Assembly (NCBI GenBank): GCA_012511245.1
Contig: JAAZGM010000147.1
Coordinates: 1-30,128 of the forward strand
Direction of reading: 5' to 3'
Origin: Methanomicrobiales archaeon
GTDB taxonomy: Archaea > Halobacteriota > Methanomicrobia > Methanomicrobiales > Methanoculleaceae
Length of the DNA stretch: 30,128 bases
The notes beneath the pieces are model-generated. The model saw only the letters and a program-made list of their open reading frames with translations, had not been told where the DNA came from and made no database searches. Shown here in pieces: positions 12,173-20,473 of this stretch (position 1 is its first letter; every line of letters begins with the position of its first letter). Both the position numbers and the translations under genes were made by a program.

Positions 12173-12201
12173 CCCGGGATCACAACCGAGGAGTATCTCC
12201 C

Positions 12202-13170
12202 TCAGTAGAACCGAACTCTCTTCAGGATATCCACGACTCTCTCTGTGCCGTGGTTCAACGGCTTCTCCTCAGGTTCAAACCGTTTCCCTGCAAGACCCTG
12301 AAATATCGCATGGATCGCCTCCCCGATCGAGGGGCCGTAGCCGCCTTCGAGCGTCAGTGCAAGGGGAAGATCCGTCCCATCGATCAGCATCCCCGTCAGC
12401 ACACCGTAATCAACGGGCTCAAGATTCATCCTCCCATGCTCGTCGTCGGAGAGGGCATCCTGCCCTGCCGAGATGATCAGGACATCCGGGCGGAACCGGA
12501 CGATCGCCGGGATGAATATCTCACGAAAGACATAACAGTAATCAGCGATGGTCGAGCCTGCGCGAAGCGGTGCGTTGAGGGTGTAGCCCCGGCCCGCGCC
12601 GGTGCCGATCTCGTCCACCCACCCGGTCTTCGGGAAACTGTTTTCCTCGTGAATCGAGCAGAAGAGAACACGGTCATCCCCGTAGAAGATCTTCTGCGTC
12701 CCGTTTCCATGGTGCAGGTCCCAGTCGAGGATCGCCACCCGGTCAACCGAGAGGAGCGCTTTCGCCGCTGCAATAGCGGCGTTGTTGAAGAGGCAGAACC
12801 CCATAGCCCGATCGGGCTCGGCATGGTGTCCCGGCGGGCGGACCAGGGCAAAGAGGTGCTCGCCATCGAGTGCGCGTTCCACCGCAGCAAAGGTTGACCC
12901 GGCCGCATAGGATGCAGCCTCGAAAGAATGGCAGGTGACGTAGGTGTTCACGTCCAAAAAACAGGTTCCCGTCGCCATCTCCCGCACCCACCGGATGTAC
13001 CGGGGGTCGTGAACCCGCGCAATATCAGCCTCGGTTGCATGAACCGGGGCGCGCCACTTCACGTTATCCGGGATCCCCGAGAGGGCCGCCCGCAACCGGG
13101 CACCCGACTCGGGGTGAGCCTCCATATCATGCCTGGTGAAGATATCACCGTAGATGACTGAGGAACGCAT
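12202..13170 (-). CDS. Histone deacetylase-fold / acetoin utilization-type deacetylase
   Basis: The 322-aa protein carries all hallmarks of the zinc deacetylase fold: RPPGHHAEP (His115, His116), GFCLFNNAAIAA (124-135), DWDLHHGNGTQ (149-159; Asp151 and His153 are the zinc ligands), a third acidic ligand in SAGQDA, and LEGGY near the end. Substrates of archaeal members are unknown; lysine-acetylated proteins, polyamines and acetylated sugars are possible. It is seven bases after aglB and so is the last gene of the glycosylation operon, which makes an acetylated-sugar or glycan substrate worth considering. This is inference only. Confidence 0.92.
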   Translation of the reverse strand: MRSSVIYGDIFTRHDMEAHPESGARLRAALSGIPDNVKWRAPVHATEADIARVHDPRYIRWVREMATGTCFLDVNTYVTCHSFEAASYAAGSTFAAVERALDGEHLFALVRPPGHHAEPDRAMGFCLFNNAAIAAAKALLSVDRVAILDWDLHHGNGTQKIFYGDDRVLFCSIHEENSFPKTGWVDEIGTGAGRGYTLNAPLRAGSTIADYCYVFREIFIPAIVRFRPDVLIISAGQDALSDDEHGRMNLEPVDYGVLTGMLIDGTDLPLALTLEGGYGPSIGEAIHAIFQGLAGKRFEPEEKPLNHGTERVVDILKRVRFY

Positions 13171-13176
13171 CCTTGT

Positions 13177-15813
13177 TCAGTTGATGGTGCGTCCCTGCCG
13201 GACATCCTCTTCAGTAACGTCGAACACCTGGCTGGTGCCTGAAATCCGGTACTGCCCGGTCGCCTTCACCTCGCCAGCTCCATCGGTCGCATAGGGAACG
13301 ACGAATGTGCCGTTCACGCTCTCCTGACGGTAGGTGAACGTCCGACCGGCGTTCGTGACGATGGGAACCTCGATGATCCCTTCGCCCCTGATCGTGGCTC
13401 CAGGGACATACTCGAATATCTTGACGTGCTTCAGGTCGGGTCCGCCTTCATCGACGTTGCCGTAGACGTTGCCCTGGGTCTCGTGGATGAGCCGGTAGTG
13501 CTGGAGAGCCGGCACCCGCTCAAGCGGATGGAGGATCGAGTCGCCCTGATACTGGTAATACATACCAAGGAGGATTGCCCCCGTTCCAGGCTGTGCGTTC
13601 ATGTTGTAGGCCTCAACCGCGGCCGCGCCTTCGGCGGCATCCATCATCTCGGTGCGTATGATGACCGGGTACGAGGTGTTTGCCACATCACGGTACTCGG
13701 CGTAGATCACCTGTGACGACGGATCGGTCATCGAACCGTCGAAGTTATGGAGGCGTGAGATCATCGTCAGGTAATACTCCTGGTTATTGAACACCGTTAT
13801 CTGGCCGCTCGACGAATCCGTACCCGACGGAATGATGAAGTAGGGCTGGAATCGTACTGCCCCCACATCGGGGTCCGCCCAGGTTGCCGGAGCGTGGAAC
13901 TTCCCGGTATCGAGTTGGATATCGGTGATGACATAGCGGGTGCCGATGTTATCGAGGATCTGGTTTGCAGCCGCCTCATCGGTCGAGACAAAGTAGACCC
14001 CAGATCCGTTCGGCCCGGTAACCCCATGCTGGAAGGGATTGTTGTTCGGGATCCGCTTTGATATGAAGGTGATCCAGTGGCCATAGTCCCACCAGGACAT
14101 GACACCGTAGGATTCTTCAGGGTAGACGAAGGTCTCTTTATCGTAGATCGCGTGATAGTCGACACCGGGGTCGGGGGTGTTTGCACCCATCCACTCAAGG
14201 GCTTCCATCCAATCTGAATTCATGCTGGAGTACTTGGCGCTGGCGGCAAGAGCGATGTTCCCCGAGAGGGATATCCCGGCAAAGATGAGCGTGATGCCGA
14301 CGACCACGACGAAGATCCCAACTTTGAGGTGATCGGGTTTACCCCTCCCAGAACTCTTTGGTTTCCGGGCGTCCGGTGCTTTGCCGCCCTTTTTGCCTTT
14401 TTTCGTCGGGGTATCCTGTTTTTCGGAGATCGCAGGGGCAGACGATCCCTTACCACCGGCCTCCGGCCGAACGAGGCGGGCGACATCCTTCCAGGTCGCA
14501 TCTATGACCGCCCCTGCAAAGACTGCAGCGAGAAGTGCGACGTTTGCCGCGAAGTAGTACTCATAGCGGACGTGGGCGGCGGTCGAGGCGAGGATGATCG
14601 CCGTCCATATGAGGACAAAAACATGAGCCGCGTTCACCTTCTCGCGGCTCTGCCAGATCAGGGCGGCGGCCCCGCCGGCTGCAAGGACGAGACCCCAGTG
14701 GAACGACGCCCAGGCAGCATCAAATGACCAGGCCCGGGCTTCCTGGACGGTCGTGGTGATGGGAGCCTCCCCGAAGAAGGCGATGAGGTTTGATATCAGG
14801 AGGTTGTATATCTCCGGCAGGGCGGCGTAGAGCACCGCTACGGCGAGGACAGCAACACCCAGAAGCGCGGCCGGGAAGTAATACTTCGGCCGTCCCCGGA
14901 GAAAGACGGAGAGCCCATAGAGGGCGAGTGTGCCCCCGATGAGGGCAATGCAGGCGACGACGTGCCCGACACTGTACAGGGAGAGATCAAGGCCGGGATG
15001 CGGGAAACCGAACGCCACCGTCCCGATGATGACGACGGCGAAGGTGACGGCGTTCACGAAGACCAGGTAGTCACCCGCTCTGCCCTTGAAGAAATCAAGG
15101 GTGAACTGGACCAGGGTGAAGACCGCAACGATGAGCGCAAAGAGGATCATCGTCGGCATGATGAGGTAGCCGAGGAGGTATGCAACACCGGCAAGAACCG
15201 CTGTTATCGCGGGTATCTTCAATGCTTCGAGACTGCCCCGGGAGAGCGTTATATCCCGGGCGGCAAGCAGTGCAACGACGTAGGCGAGGACGAAGATCGT
15301 CGAGAAGAGTGTCTCCGCGATATGGTGGTCGACGAAACCGAAGAGGGATCGGTAGGCGTAATTGCTGCCGATGACAGCAATCAGGCCTGCCGCTATGAGA
15401 CCGGTCTTCCAGTCAGCGAGCTTTTTCGCAAGCAGGTAGGCGACCGGCACCATTGCGGCAGCCATCAACGGCGGGACCCAGGACGCCACCACCATGATCT
15501 CAGGGCGTGTCACTGCGCCGGCGAGGAGACAGAGTGCCGATATGATCTGGATGAAGAGCGGCCCCCAGTAGATGACGTCACCGGTCGGGTAGAACGTCAT
15601 CGCGTCGAACCAGGCGTAACTCGGGAAGTTTGCAACGGTCTGCTCAACCTGGCGCAGGTTGTACCAGGGGTCGTTGCCGAGGAGATTGACGCCCTCTGCA
15701 GTTATCAGATCTGCAGAAGGGATGCCCCGCGTCCAGAACGCGAGCAGGGCGAACAGGATGATGATACCAATGATGATATATGGTTGGTACTTCTTGAGAT
15801 CTATCTGAGCCAT
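13177..15813 (-). CDS. aglB: AglB-type oligosaccharyltransferase (STT3)
   Basis: AglB moves lipid-linked glycan to Asn in exported proteins, such as S-layer and archaellum subunits. The 878-aa product starts at the ATG at 15813, preceded by AAGGAG at a good distance. It has a TM segment at about 10-28, the luminal acidic motif GNDPWYNLRQVE (Asp48), about a dozen more hydrophobic segments to about residue 440, and the catalytic WWDYGHWI near 573 in a soluble C-terminal domain. Residues about 448-495 form a Lys/Gly/Ser/Pro-rich insertion (KKGKKGGKAP) before one more TM segment. The C-terminal domain ends with beta-rich sequence. It follows a GT4 gene, in line with a glycosylation operon; a TATA-like box is near 15850-15860. 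Confidence 0.94.
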   Translation of the reverse strand: MAQIDLKKYQPYIIIGIIILFALLAFWTRGIPSADLITAEGVNLLGNDPWYNLRQVEQTVANFPSYAWFDAMTFYPTGDVIYWGPLFIQIISALCLLAGAVTRPEIMVVASWVPPLMAAAMVPVAYLLAKKLADWKTGLIAAGLIAVIGSNYAYRSLFGFVDHHIAETLFSTIFVLAYVVALLAARDITLSRGSLEALKIPAITAVLAGVAYLLGYLIMPTMILFALIVAVFTLVQFTLDFFKGRAGDYLVFVNAVTFAVVIIGTVAFGFPHPGLDLSLYSVGHVVACIALIGGTLALYGLSVFLRGRPKYYFPAALLGVAVLAVAVLYAALPEIYNLLISNLIAFFGEAPITTTVQEARAWSFDAAWASFHWGLVLAAGGAAALIWQSREKVNAAHVFVLIWTAIILASTAAHVRYEYYFAANVALLAAVFAGAVIDATWKDVARLVRPEAGGKGSSAPAISEKQDTPTKKGKKGGKAPDARKPKSSGRGKPDHLKVGIFVVVVGITLIFAGISLSGNIALAASAKYSSMNSDWMEALEWMGANTPDPGVDYHAIYDKETFVYPEESYGVMSWWDYGHWITFISKRIPNNNPFQHGVTGPNGSGVYFVSTDEAAANQILDNIGTRYVITDIQLDTGKFHAPATWADPDVGAVRFQPYFIIPSGTDSSSGQITVFNNQEYYLTMISRLHNFDGSMTDPSSQVIYAEYRDVANTSYPVIIRTEMMDAAEGAAAVEAYNMNAQPGTGAILLGMYYQYQGDSILHPLERVPALQHYRLIHETQGNVYGNVDEGGPDLKHVKIFEYVPGATIRGEGIIEVPIVTNAGRTFTYRQESVNGTFVVPYATDGAGEVKATGQYRISGTSQVFDVTEEDVRQGRTIN

Positions 15814-15848
15814 CGGACACTCCTTGTTACGAATCTGTTTTCTCCAGA

Positions 15849-15861
15849 CCATTAATAATCT
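15849..15861 (-). promoter_or_regulatory. TATA-like box upstream of aglB
   Basis: The minus strand reads GATTATTAATGG, centred about 42 bases before the aglB ATG, predicting a leader of about 16 bases. It lies in the gap between GT4 and aglB, so aglB may also be transcribed alone. Confidence 0.45.
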
Positions 15862-15896
15862 TGGCGTATCTCTCGTGCTGGAAAACAGGGTGAACA

Positions 15897-17039
15897 TCAA
15901 CGGTTTTCAATCAACCGTGAAAATATATCCTCAAACGCTTCCGCTTTCTTCTTCCAGCTGTGCTCCTCTACCCCGGCGGGCACCCTCCCACCAGAGAGAA
16001 CCAGCTCATCGATCCTCTCGATGAACTCCTCCCGGCTCCGGTAGACGGCGATATGGTCGCCACCCATCCGGAGCATATCGGGGATGGGGGTGGAGAGGAT
16101 CGTCTTTCCACATGCTGAATACTCAAAATACTTGTTCGGGAGAGCGATATCGACCCACTGTGGAGGGGAGAGCGGGATGAGGCAGATGTCCATCGGCGCG
16201 ATGTAACCGGGGAGATCGCGATAATCGACGGCGTCGGTGAAGTGCACCCGGGCACCGACCCCGATATCCTCTGCGAGAGCGCGCAGCTCGTCCAGGTAAC
16301 CGGTGAAGAGCGAACCGCCGACAATCAGGAGTTCTGCGTTCGGGTGCTTTCTGATGATCTCGGGGAGCGCCCGGATCACCTCATCGAGAGCATACCACCG
16401 CTCAACCGCCCCCGCAAACCCGAGCACAAGGGCGTCGGGGGCGATCCCGAGAGCCCTGCGCATCTCTCCCCCATCCATAGGGCAGAAGAGATCGGTGTTG
16501 ACACCATTCGTGATCAGTTCCGCTTCATATCCGTACGTCCGGAGTTTCTCGACGAGACCGGGCGAGACGGTCGTGATGACATCGCTGTGGTCGAGGTTGT
16601 AGCGGGTGACGGCAAGGACACTCTCCCGGAGCACCCATCGTACAGCCCGGTTCTTGTAGTACGCGGCTGCAGAATCAGGGAACCAGTCCTTCAGATCGAA
16701 GACCACCGGCACGCCGGCCCTCTCCGCCGCCCGGACCATCGCCGTCCCCGCGAGGACATGAGCACCGACGACGACATCGATATCGTGGTCGCGGATGATA
16801 TCGCGGATGACCCGGTAGTGGCAGGGCGCGTTCAGGGTGTAGTGGAGGAAGGGGCTCTCGACGGGGAACCGTGTCGCCTCGTGGACGTGAAGAAGGGTCT
16901 CTCGCTCCTTTCCCCGGCTGACATGGAAGTGGGGCACGTGAACCTCGTGCCGTGTCGCGAGTTCCTCGAAGATGTTGTGGTGCCGTGACGGGATCGGGTG
17001 GTGGATGTAGTCCTGTGTGGAGACGAGGAGGATCTTCAT
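15897..17039 (-). CDS. GT4-family glycosyltransferase
   Basis: The 380-aa protein shows the GT-B two-Rossmann layout: an N-terminal MKILLVSTQDYIHHPIPSRHHNIF (a glycine-poor start), VVVGAHVLAGTAMVRAAERAGVPVVF, and a C-terminal domain with LGFAGAVERWYALDEVIRALPE, LIVGGS, then PNKYFEYSACGKTILSTP (about 300-316). The Glu in FEYSACGK is the usual nucleotide-sugar contact of GT4 enzymes. It probably adds a sugar to a membrane-linked glycan later moved by AglB. The sugar cannot be told from the sequence. It is 11 bases after the aminotransferase stop. Confidence 0.9.
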   Translation of the reverse strand: MKILLVSTQDYIHHPIPSRHHNIFEELATRHEVHVPHFHVSRGKERETLLHVHEATRFPVESPFLHYTLNAPCHYRVIRDIIRDHDIDVVVGAHVLAGTAMVRAAERAGVPVVFDLKDWFPDSAAAYYKNRAVRWVLRESVLAVTRYNLDHSDVITTVSPGLVEKLRTYGYEAELITNGVNTDLFCPMDGGEMRRALGIAPDALVLGFAGAVERWYALDEVIRALPEIIRKHPNAELLIVGGSLFTGYLDELRALAEDIGVGARVHFTDAVDYRDLPGYIAPMDICLIPLSPPQWVDIALPNKYFEYSACGKTILSTPIPDMLRMGGDHIAVYRSREEFIERIDELVLSGGRVPAGVEEHSWKKKAEAFEDIFSRLIENR

Positions 17040-17049
17040 GGGTATCAGG

Positions 17050-18147
17050 TTATGCTTCCTCGAGATCCCGCACTACGTCGCAGATATACTGGATCTCCTC
17101 CTCCGTCACCGAGGGGTGGACGGGCAGGCTCACAACCGAGGCCGCGAGGTCGTCGGATATCGGGCAGGATGCGTCTATGTTCTCGTAGGCGGGCTGGCGG
17201 TTGACGGGGATGGGGTAGTGGACGGCGGTCCCGATCCCCCTCTCTCCAAGCGCGCTCATGAACGCATCCCTCGTGAGCGGGTGGTCCCAGGGAACCTTCA
17301 CCACATACTGGTGGTAGACGTGCCGGATGCCGGGTGCGACATACGGCGTCACAAGCCCCGTCCCCGCGAGGTGATGGTCGAAGCAGCGGGCGTTCTCGAT
17401 CCGGCGTTCGTTGAACCCCTCCACATGGTCAAGCTGCACGAGGCCGATCGCGGCCGCGATGTTCGTCATCCGGTAGTTGTAGCCGATGGCGGTGTGAAGA
17501 TATTTTCTGCTCTGACCGTGGTTGATGAGGAGCCGGACCCGTTCCGCAAGACGGTCGTCGCCGGTCGTGACCATGCCCCCCTCCCCGGTGGTCATGTTCT
17601 TTGTCGGGTAAAACGAGAAGCAACCGATATCGGCGAGACTTCCCGCCCGCACCCCGTGATACTCCGCGCCATGCGCCTGAGCGGCATCCTCGATGAGGAT
17701 GAGGTTATGATCGTCCGAGAGATCGCGGAGTGCGGTGACATCAAACGGCTGCCCGAAGAGATGGACGCCGATGACCGCCCGGGTGTCGGGGCGGACGAGC
17801 GCCGCGGCTGATTCCGGATCGATGTTGAACGTTGCAGGATCCACATCCGCAAAGAGCGGTGTCGCCCCGCACATCGAGACCGCGGACGCCGTCGCAAAGA
17901 ACGTGAACGCCGGAACGATCACCGAGTCGCCGGGCCCGATGCCCGCGGCAAGGAGTGCGGCATGGAGAGACGCCGTTCCCGAGTTGACGGCGATTGCATG
18001 GGTCGTGCCACAATAATCCGCAAATTGCGCCTCAAACTCCGTAACGACCGAGCCTTGAGCGAGCATCCCCGACCGCATCACGTGGGCGACGGCCTCGACC
18101 TCCTCTTCTCCGACGAGCGGCCGGGCGACAGGAATCTCCTGCCTCAC
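17050..18147 (-). CDS. DegT/DnrJ/EryC1/StrS-family sugar aminotransferase
   Basis: These PLP enzymes add an amino group to a keto nucleotide sugar. The 365-aa product has the N-terminal PVARPLVGEEEVEAV, the SGTASLHAALLAAGIGPGD segment (56-74), VGIHLFGQP-like GVHLFGQPFD (127-136), EDAAQAHGA (153-161) and the PLP Lys183 in SFYPTKNMTTGEGGM. The C-terminal TAVHYPIPVNRQPAY is typical. Adjacent upstream is a hexapeptide acetyltransferase, overlapping by four bases. That pairing resembles the WbpE-WbpD step that makes 3-acetamido-3-deoxy uronic acid for methanogen N-glycans; the specific substrate is an inference. Confidence 0.94.
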   Translation of the reverse strand: MRQEIPVARPLVGEEEVEAVAHVMRSGMLAQGSVVTEFEAQFADYCGTTHAIAVNSGTASLHAALLAAGIGPGDSVIVPAFTFFATASAVSMCGATPLFADVDPATFNIDPESAAALVRPDTRAVIGVHLFGQPFDVTALRDLSDDHNLILIEDAAQAHGAEYHGVRAGSLADIGCFSFYPTKNMTTGEGGMVTTGDDRLAERVRLLINHGQSRKYLHTAIGYNYRMTNIAAAIGLVQLDHVEGFNERRIENARCFDHHLAGTGLVTPYVAPGIRHVYHQYVVKVPWDHPLTRDAFMSALGERGIGTAVHYPIPVNRQPAYENIDASCPISDDLAASVVSLPVHPSVTEEEIQYICDVVRDLEEA

Positions 18148-18737
18148 TGTCCGGCCCCCGGCGGCAACGGCCGGAACCGGGCCGGCGCCCCCACCGCGAG
18201 CATCCCCGGCGGGACATCCTTCGTCACCACCGCGCCCGCGGCAACGAACGCCCCTTTTCCAACGACGATACCGGGGAGGATCGTCGCATTCGCACCGATG
18301 ACCGCATCGTCCTCGATCACCGGGCCGCAGAGCCCCTCACGGGGTCCGGGCGGGTAGCGATCGTTTGTCAGCACGGCGTTCGGGCCAATGAAAACCCGGT
18401 TCCCGATCCGGGCGCCGGTCGGGATGTAGACCATACTCTGGAGCCGGGCATCGTCGCCGATCGTGCAGTCGCCCTCGATCACCGCTGCCGTTCCTATCGC
18501 AACGCGGTCGCCGATGGTGGTCTTCTCGCGGATCAGCACGTTATGGCCGGTCTGGAAGGAGTCACCGATCACGACGTCGCAGTATATGATCGTGCCCGAC
18601 CGGAGGATCGCGCCCCTCCCGATGGTAACTCCGGGATAGCCGTCCTCGCCCATCCGATCGCGGGAGGGAAACCCGACGGTCACCGGCTCGAATATCGTCG
18701 CCCCCTCGCCGAGGGCGTTACGTCCATACTCTATCAT
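18144..18737 (-). CDS. Hexapeptide-repeat acyltransferase (WbpD-like)
   Basis: The 197-aa protein is a left-handed beta-helix of repeated [IV]G-x-x motifs (IGRGAILRSGTIIY, IGDRVAIGTAAVIEG, IGDDARLQSMVYIP, IGNRVFIGPNAVLTN) plus the acyl-CoA end ATILPGIVVGKGAFVAAGAVV and ending VPPGMLAVGAPA. A His in TGHNVLIREK is the likely catalytic base. It is coupled to GlmS upstream and to the DegT aminotransferase downstream. With these it probably N-acetylates an amino-sugar nucleotide. The exact substrate is unproven. Confidence 0.9.
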   Translation of the reverse strand: MIEYGRNALGEGATIFEPVTVGFPSRDRMGEDGYPGVTIGRGAILRSGTIIYCDVVIGDSFQTGHNVLIREKTTIGDRVAIGTAAVIEGDCTIGDDARLQSMVYIPTGARIGNRVFIGPNAVLTNDRYPPGPREGLCGPVIEDDAVIGANATILPGIVVGKGAFVAAGAVVTKDVPPGMLAVGAPARFRPLPPGAGQ

Positions 18738-20473
18738 TCAACGGTCACGCTCTTTGCCAGGTTCCGGGGTTTGTCGACGTCCCGCTGCAGCGCACATGCG
18801 GTATGGTAGGCAAGCAGTTGCAGGACGACCGACGCGGTCAGCACCTGTACCAGAAGATGTGTGTTCGGGATGGGGATGAAGATGTCCACGAACCCGGCAA
18901 GTTCGGTATCGCCCGCAACACCGAGCGCGATGACCGGGGCTTTGCGTGCCTTCATCTCCTTGATGTTTGAGGCCATCACGCCGTACGTCGGGCCCGGGGT
19001 GCAGACAGCGACGACCGGCGTCTCTGGAGTGAGCAGGGCAAACGGCCCGTGCTTGAGTTCTCCCGCCGCGTACCCCTCGGCGTGGATGTAGCTGATCTCC
19101 TTCATCTTCAGGGCGCCTTCCATCGAGACCGGGTAGAACGGCCCTCTGCCAACGAAGAAGACGTGCTCAGCCTTTGCACAGAGGTCAACCGCCTCGTGGA
19201 GTTCCTGAAGGAGGACATCGCCGATGGCGATGTGCGCGTGGGAGAGAGCGTCATCGAACGCCCCATCGCACCGGAGGTTGATGATCTGCATCAGCGCTGC
19301 AAGCTGCGCCGTGTAGGACTTGGTCGCAGCGACACCGATCTCAGGGCCTGCCCGCATAAGGATGGTCTCGTCGGCAACCCGGGTGACCGTGCTCCCCTGC
19401 ATGTTGGTGATCGCAAGCGTCGGGCAGTTGCGGGCTTTTGCCATCTTCAAGGCGGCAATCGTATCGGCCGTCTCCCCCGACTGCGAGACCGCGATGACGA
19501 GGCCGCGAAGGGGTGGGGTGAAGTATTTGAACTCTGAACCCACCTCGACCCTGACCGGCAGGTTGCAGAACGATTCAGCCAGATACTTGAAGGCCAGGGT
19601 TGTGTGGTAGGATGTCCCGCATGCGACCAGGGTGATCTCGTCCGCCTCCATGATCATCTGTCTCACATGATCGTCGATACCCGCACGGATGGTCTCGTAG
19701 AAGGACTGGGGCTGTTCGTAGATCTCCTTTAGCATGTAGTGGGCAAACCCGCCTTTCCGGGCATCCTCGACACACCAGTTGATCAGCTCGATCGGGCGTT
19801 CCACCACCCGGCCGTCGTGGTAGATGGTGTAGCGGTCGGGCGTGATGTCGGCGACATCGCCATCCTCAAGGAAGATCACGCGCTCGGTGTACTCAAGGAG
19901 CGGCGTCATATCCGATGCGGCAAAGACCTCGGCATCCCCGACACCGAGGACGAGCGGGCTCGCGTCACGGGCGGCGACGATCCTCTGCGTGTTCTCCGTG
20001 ATGGCGAGGATGGCGTAGGAGCCTTCAAGCAGAGGGAGGATCGCGTTGACCGCAGCAAGGAGATCACCATCGTAGTGCTCCTCGATGAGATGGGCGATCA
20101 CTTCGGTATCGGTCTCGGACAGGAAGGTATGGCCGCGTTCCGTGAGCTGCCGTTTCAGGTCGCTGTAGTTCTCGATGATCCCGTTGTGCACCACGGCGAT
20201 CCTTCCGGTGCAGTCGATATGCGGGTGGGCGTTGACGTCGTTTGGCTCCCCGTGCGTCGCCCACCGGGTATGCCCTATCCCGGTGCTCCCGGCAAGACCG
20301 GATGCTCCCGCCTCACTGTCAGATATGCGCCCCGCCTTCTTGTAGACCTCGACGGCGCTCCCGACCGTCGCAAGGCCAAACGAGTCATAGCCCCGGTACT
20401 CGAGCCGTTTCAGACCCTGGATCAGGATAGGCGTTGCGTCCCGCCTTCCGATATAGCCGACAATCCCGCACAT
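18734..20473 (-). CDS. glmS: Glutamine-fructose-6-phosphate aminotransferase (isomerizing)
   Basis: GlmS makes glucosamine-6-phosphate from fructose-6-phosphate and glutamine. The 579-aa product starts MCGIVGYIGRRDATPIL; Cys2 is the amidotransferase nucleophile, and the N-terminal domain has GHTRWATHGEPNDVNAHPH. Two SIS domains follow, with ACGTSYHTTLAFKYLAES and SQSGETADTIAALKMAK, and the end has KSVTVE, the usual closed sugar-site tail. It comes immediately after the glmU-like gene (TAAATG), so both are in one operon with glmM. This is the first enzyme of UDP-GlcNAc synthesis. Confidence 0.97.
   Translation of the reverse strand: MCGIVGYIGRRDATPILIQGLKRLEYRGYDSFGLATVGSAVEVYKKAGRISDSEAGASGLAGSTGIGHTRWATHGEPNDVNAHPHIDCTGRIAVVHNGIIENYSDLKRQLTERGHTFLSETDTEVIAHLIEEHYDGDLLAAVNAILPLLEGSYAILAITENTQRIVAARDASPLVLGVGDAEVFAASDMTPLLEYTERVIFLEDGDVADITPDRYTIYHDGRVVERPIELINWCVEDARKGGFAHYMLKEIYEQPQSFYETIRAGIDDHVRQMIMEADEITLVACGTSYHTTLAFKYLAESFCNLPVRVEVGSEFKYFTPPLRGLVIAVSQSGETADTIAALKMAKARNCPTLAITNMQGSTVTRVADETILMRAGPEIGVAATKSYTAQLAALMQIINLRCDGAFDDALSHAHIAIGDVLLQELHEAVDLCAKAEHVFFVGRGPFYPVSMEGALKMKEISYIHAEGYAAGELKHGPFALLTPETPVVAVCTPGPTYGVMASNIKEMKARKAPVIALGVAGDTELAGFVDIFIPIPNTHLLVQVLTASVVLQLLAYHTACALQRDVDKPRNLAKSVTVE

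Noticed and set aside
14962..15855. Long plus-strand frame opposite the AglB membrane region
   Set aside because: It is the complement of hydrophobic transmembrane codons, which gives a charged protein; no ribosome site or promoter supports it.
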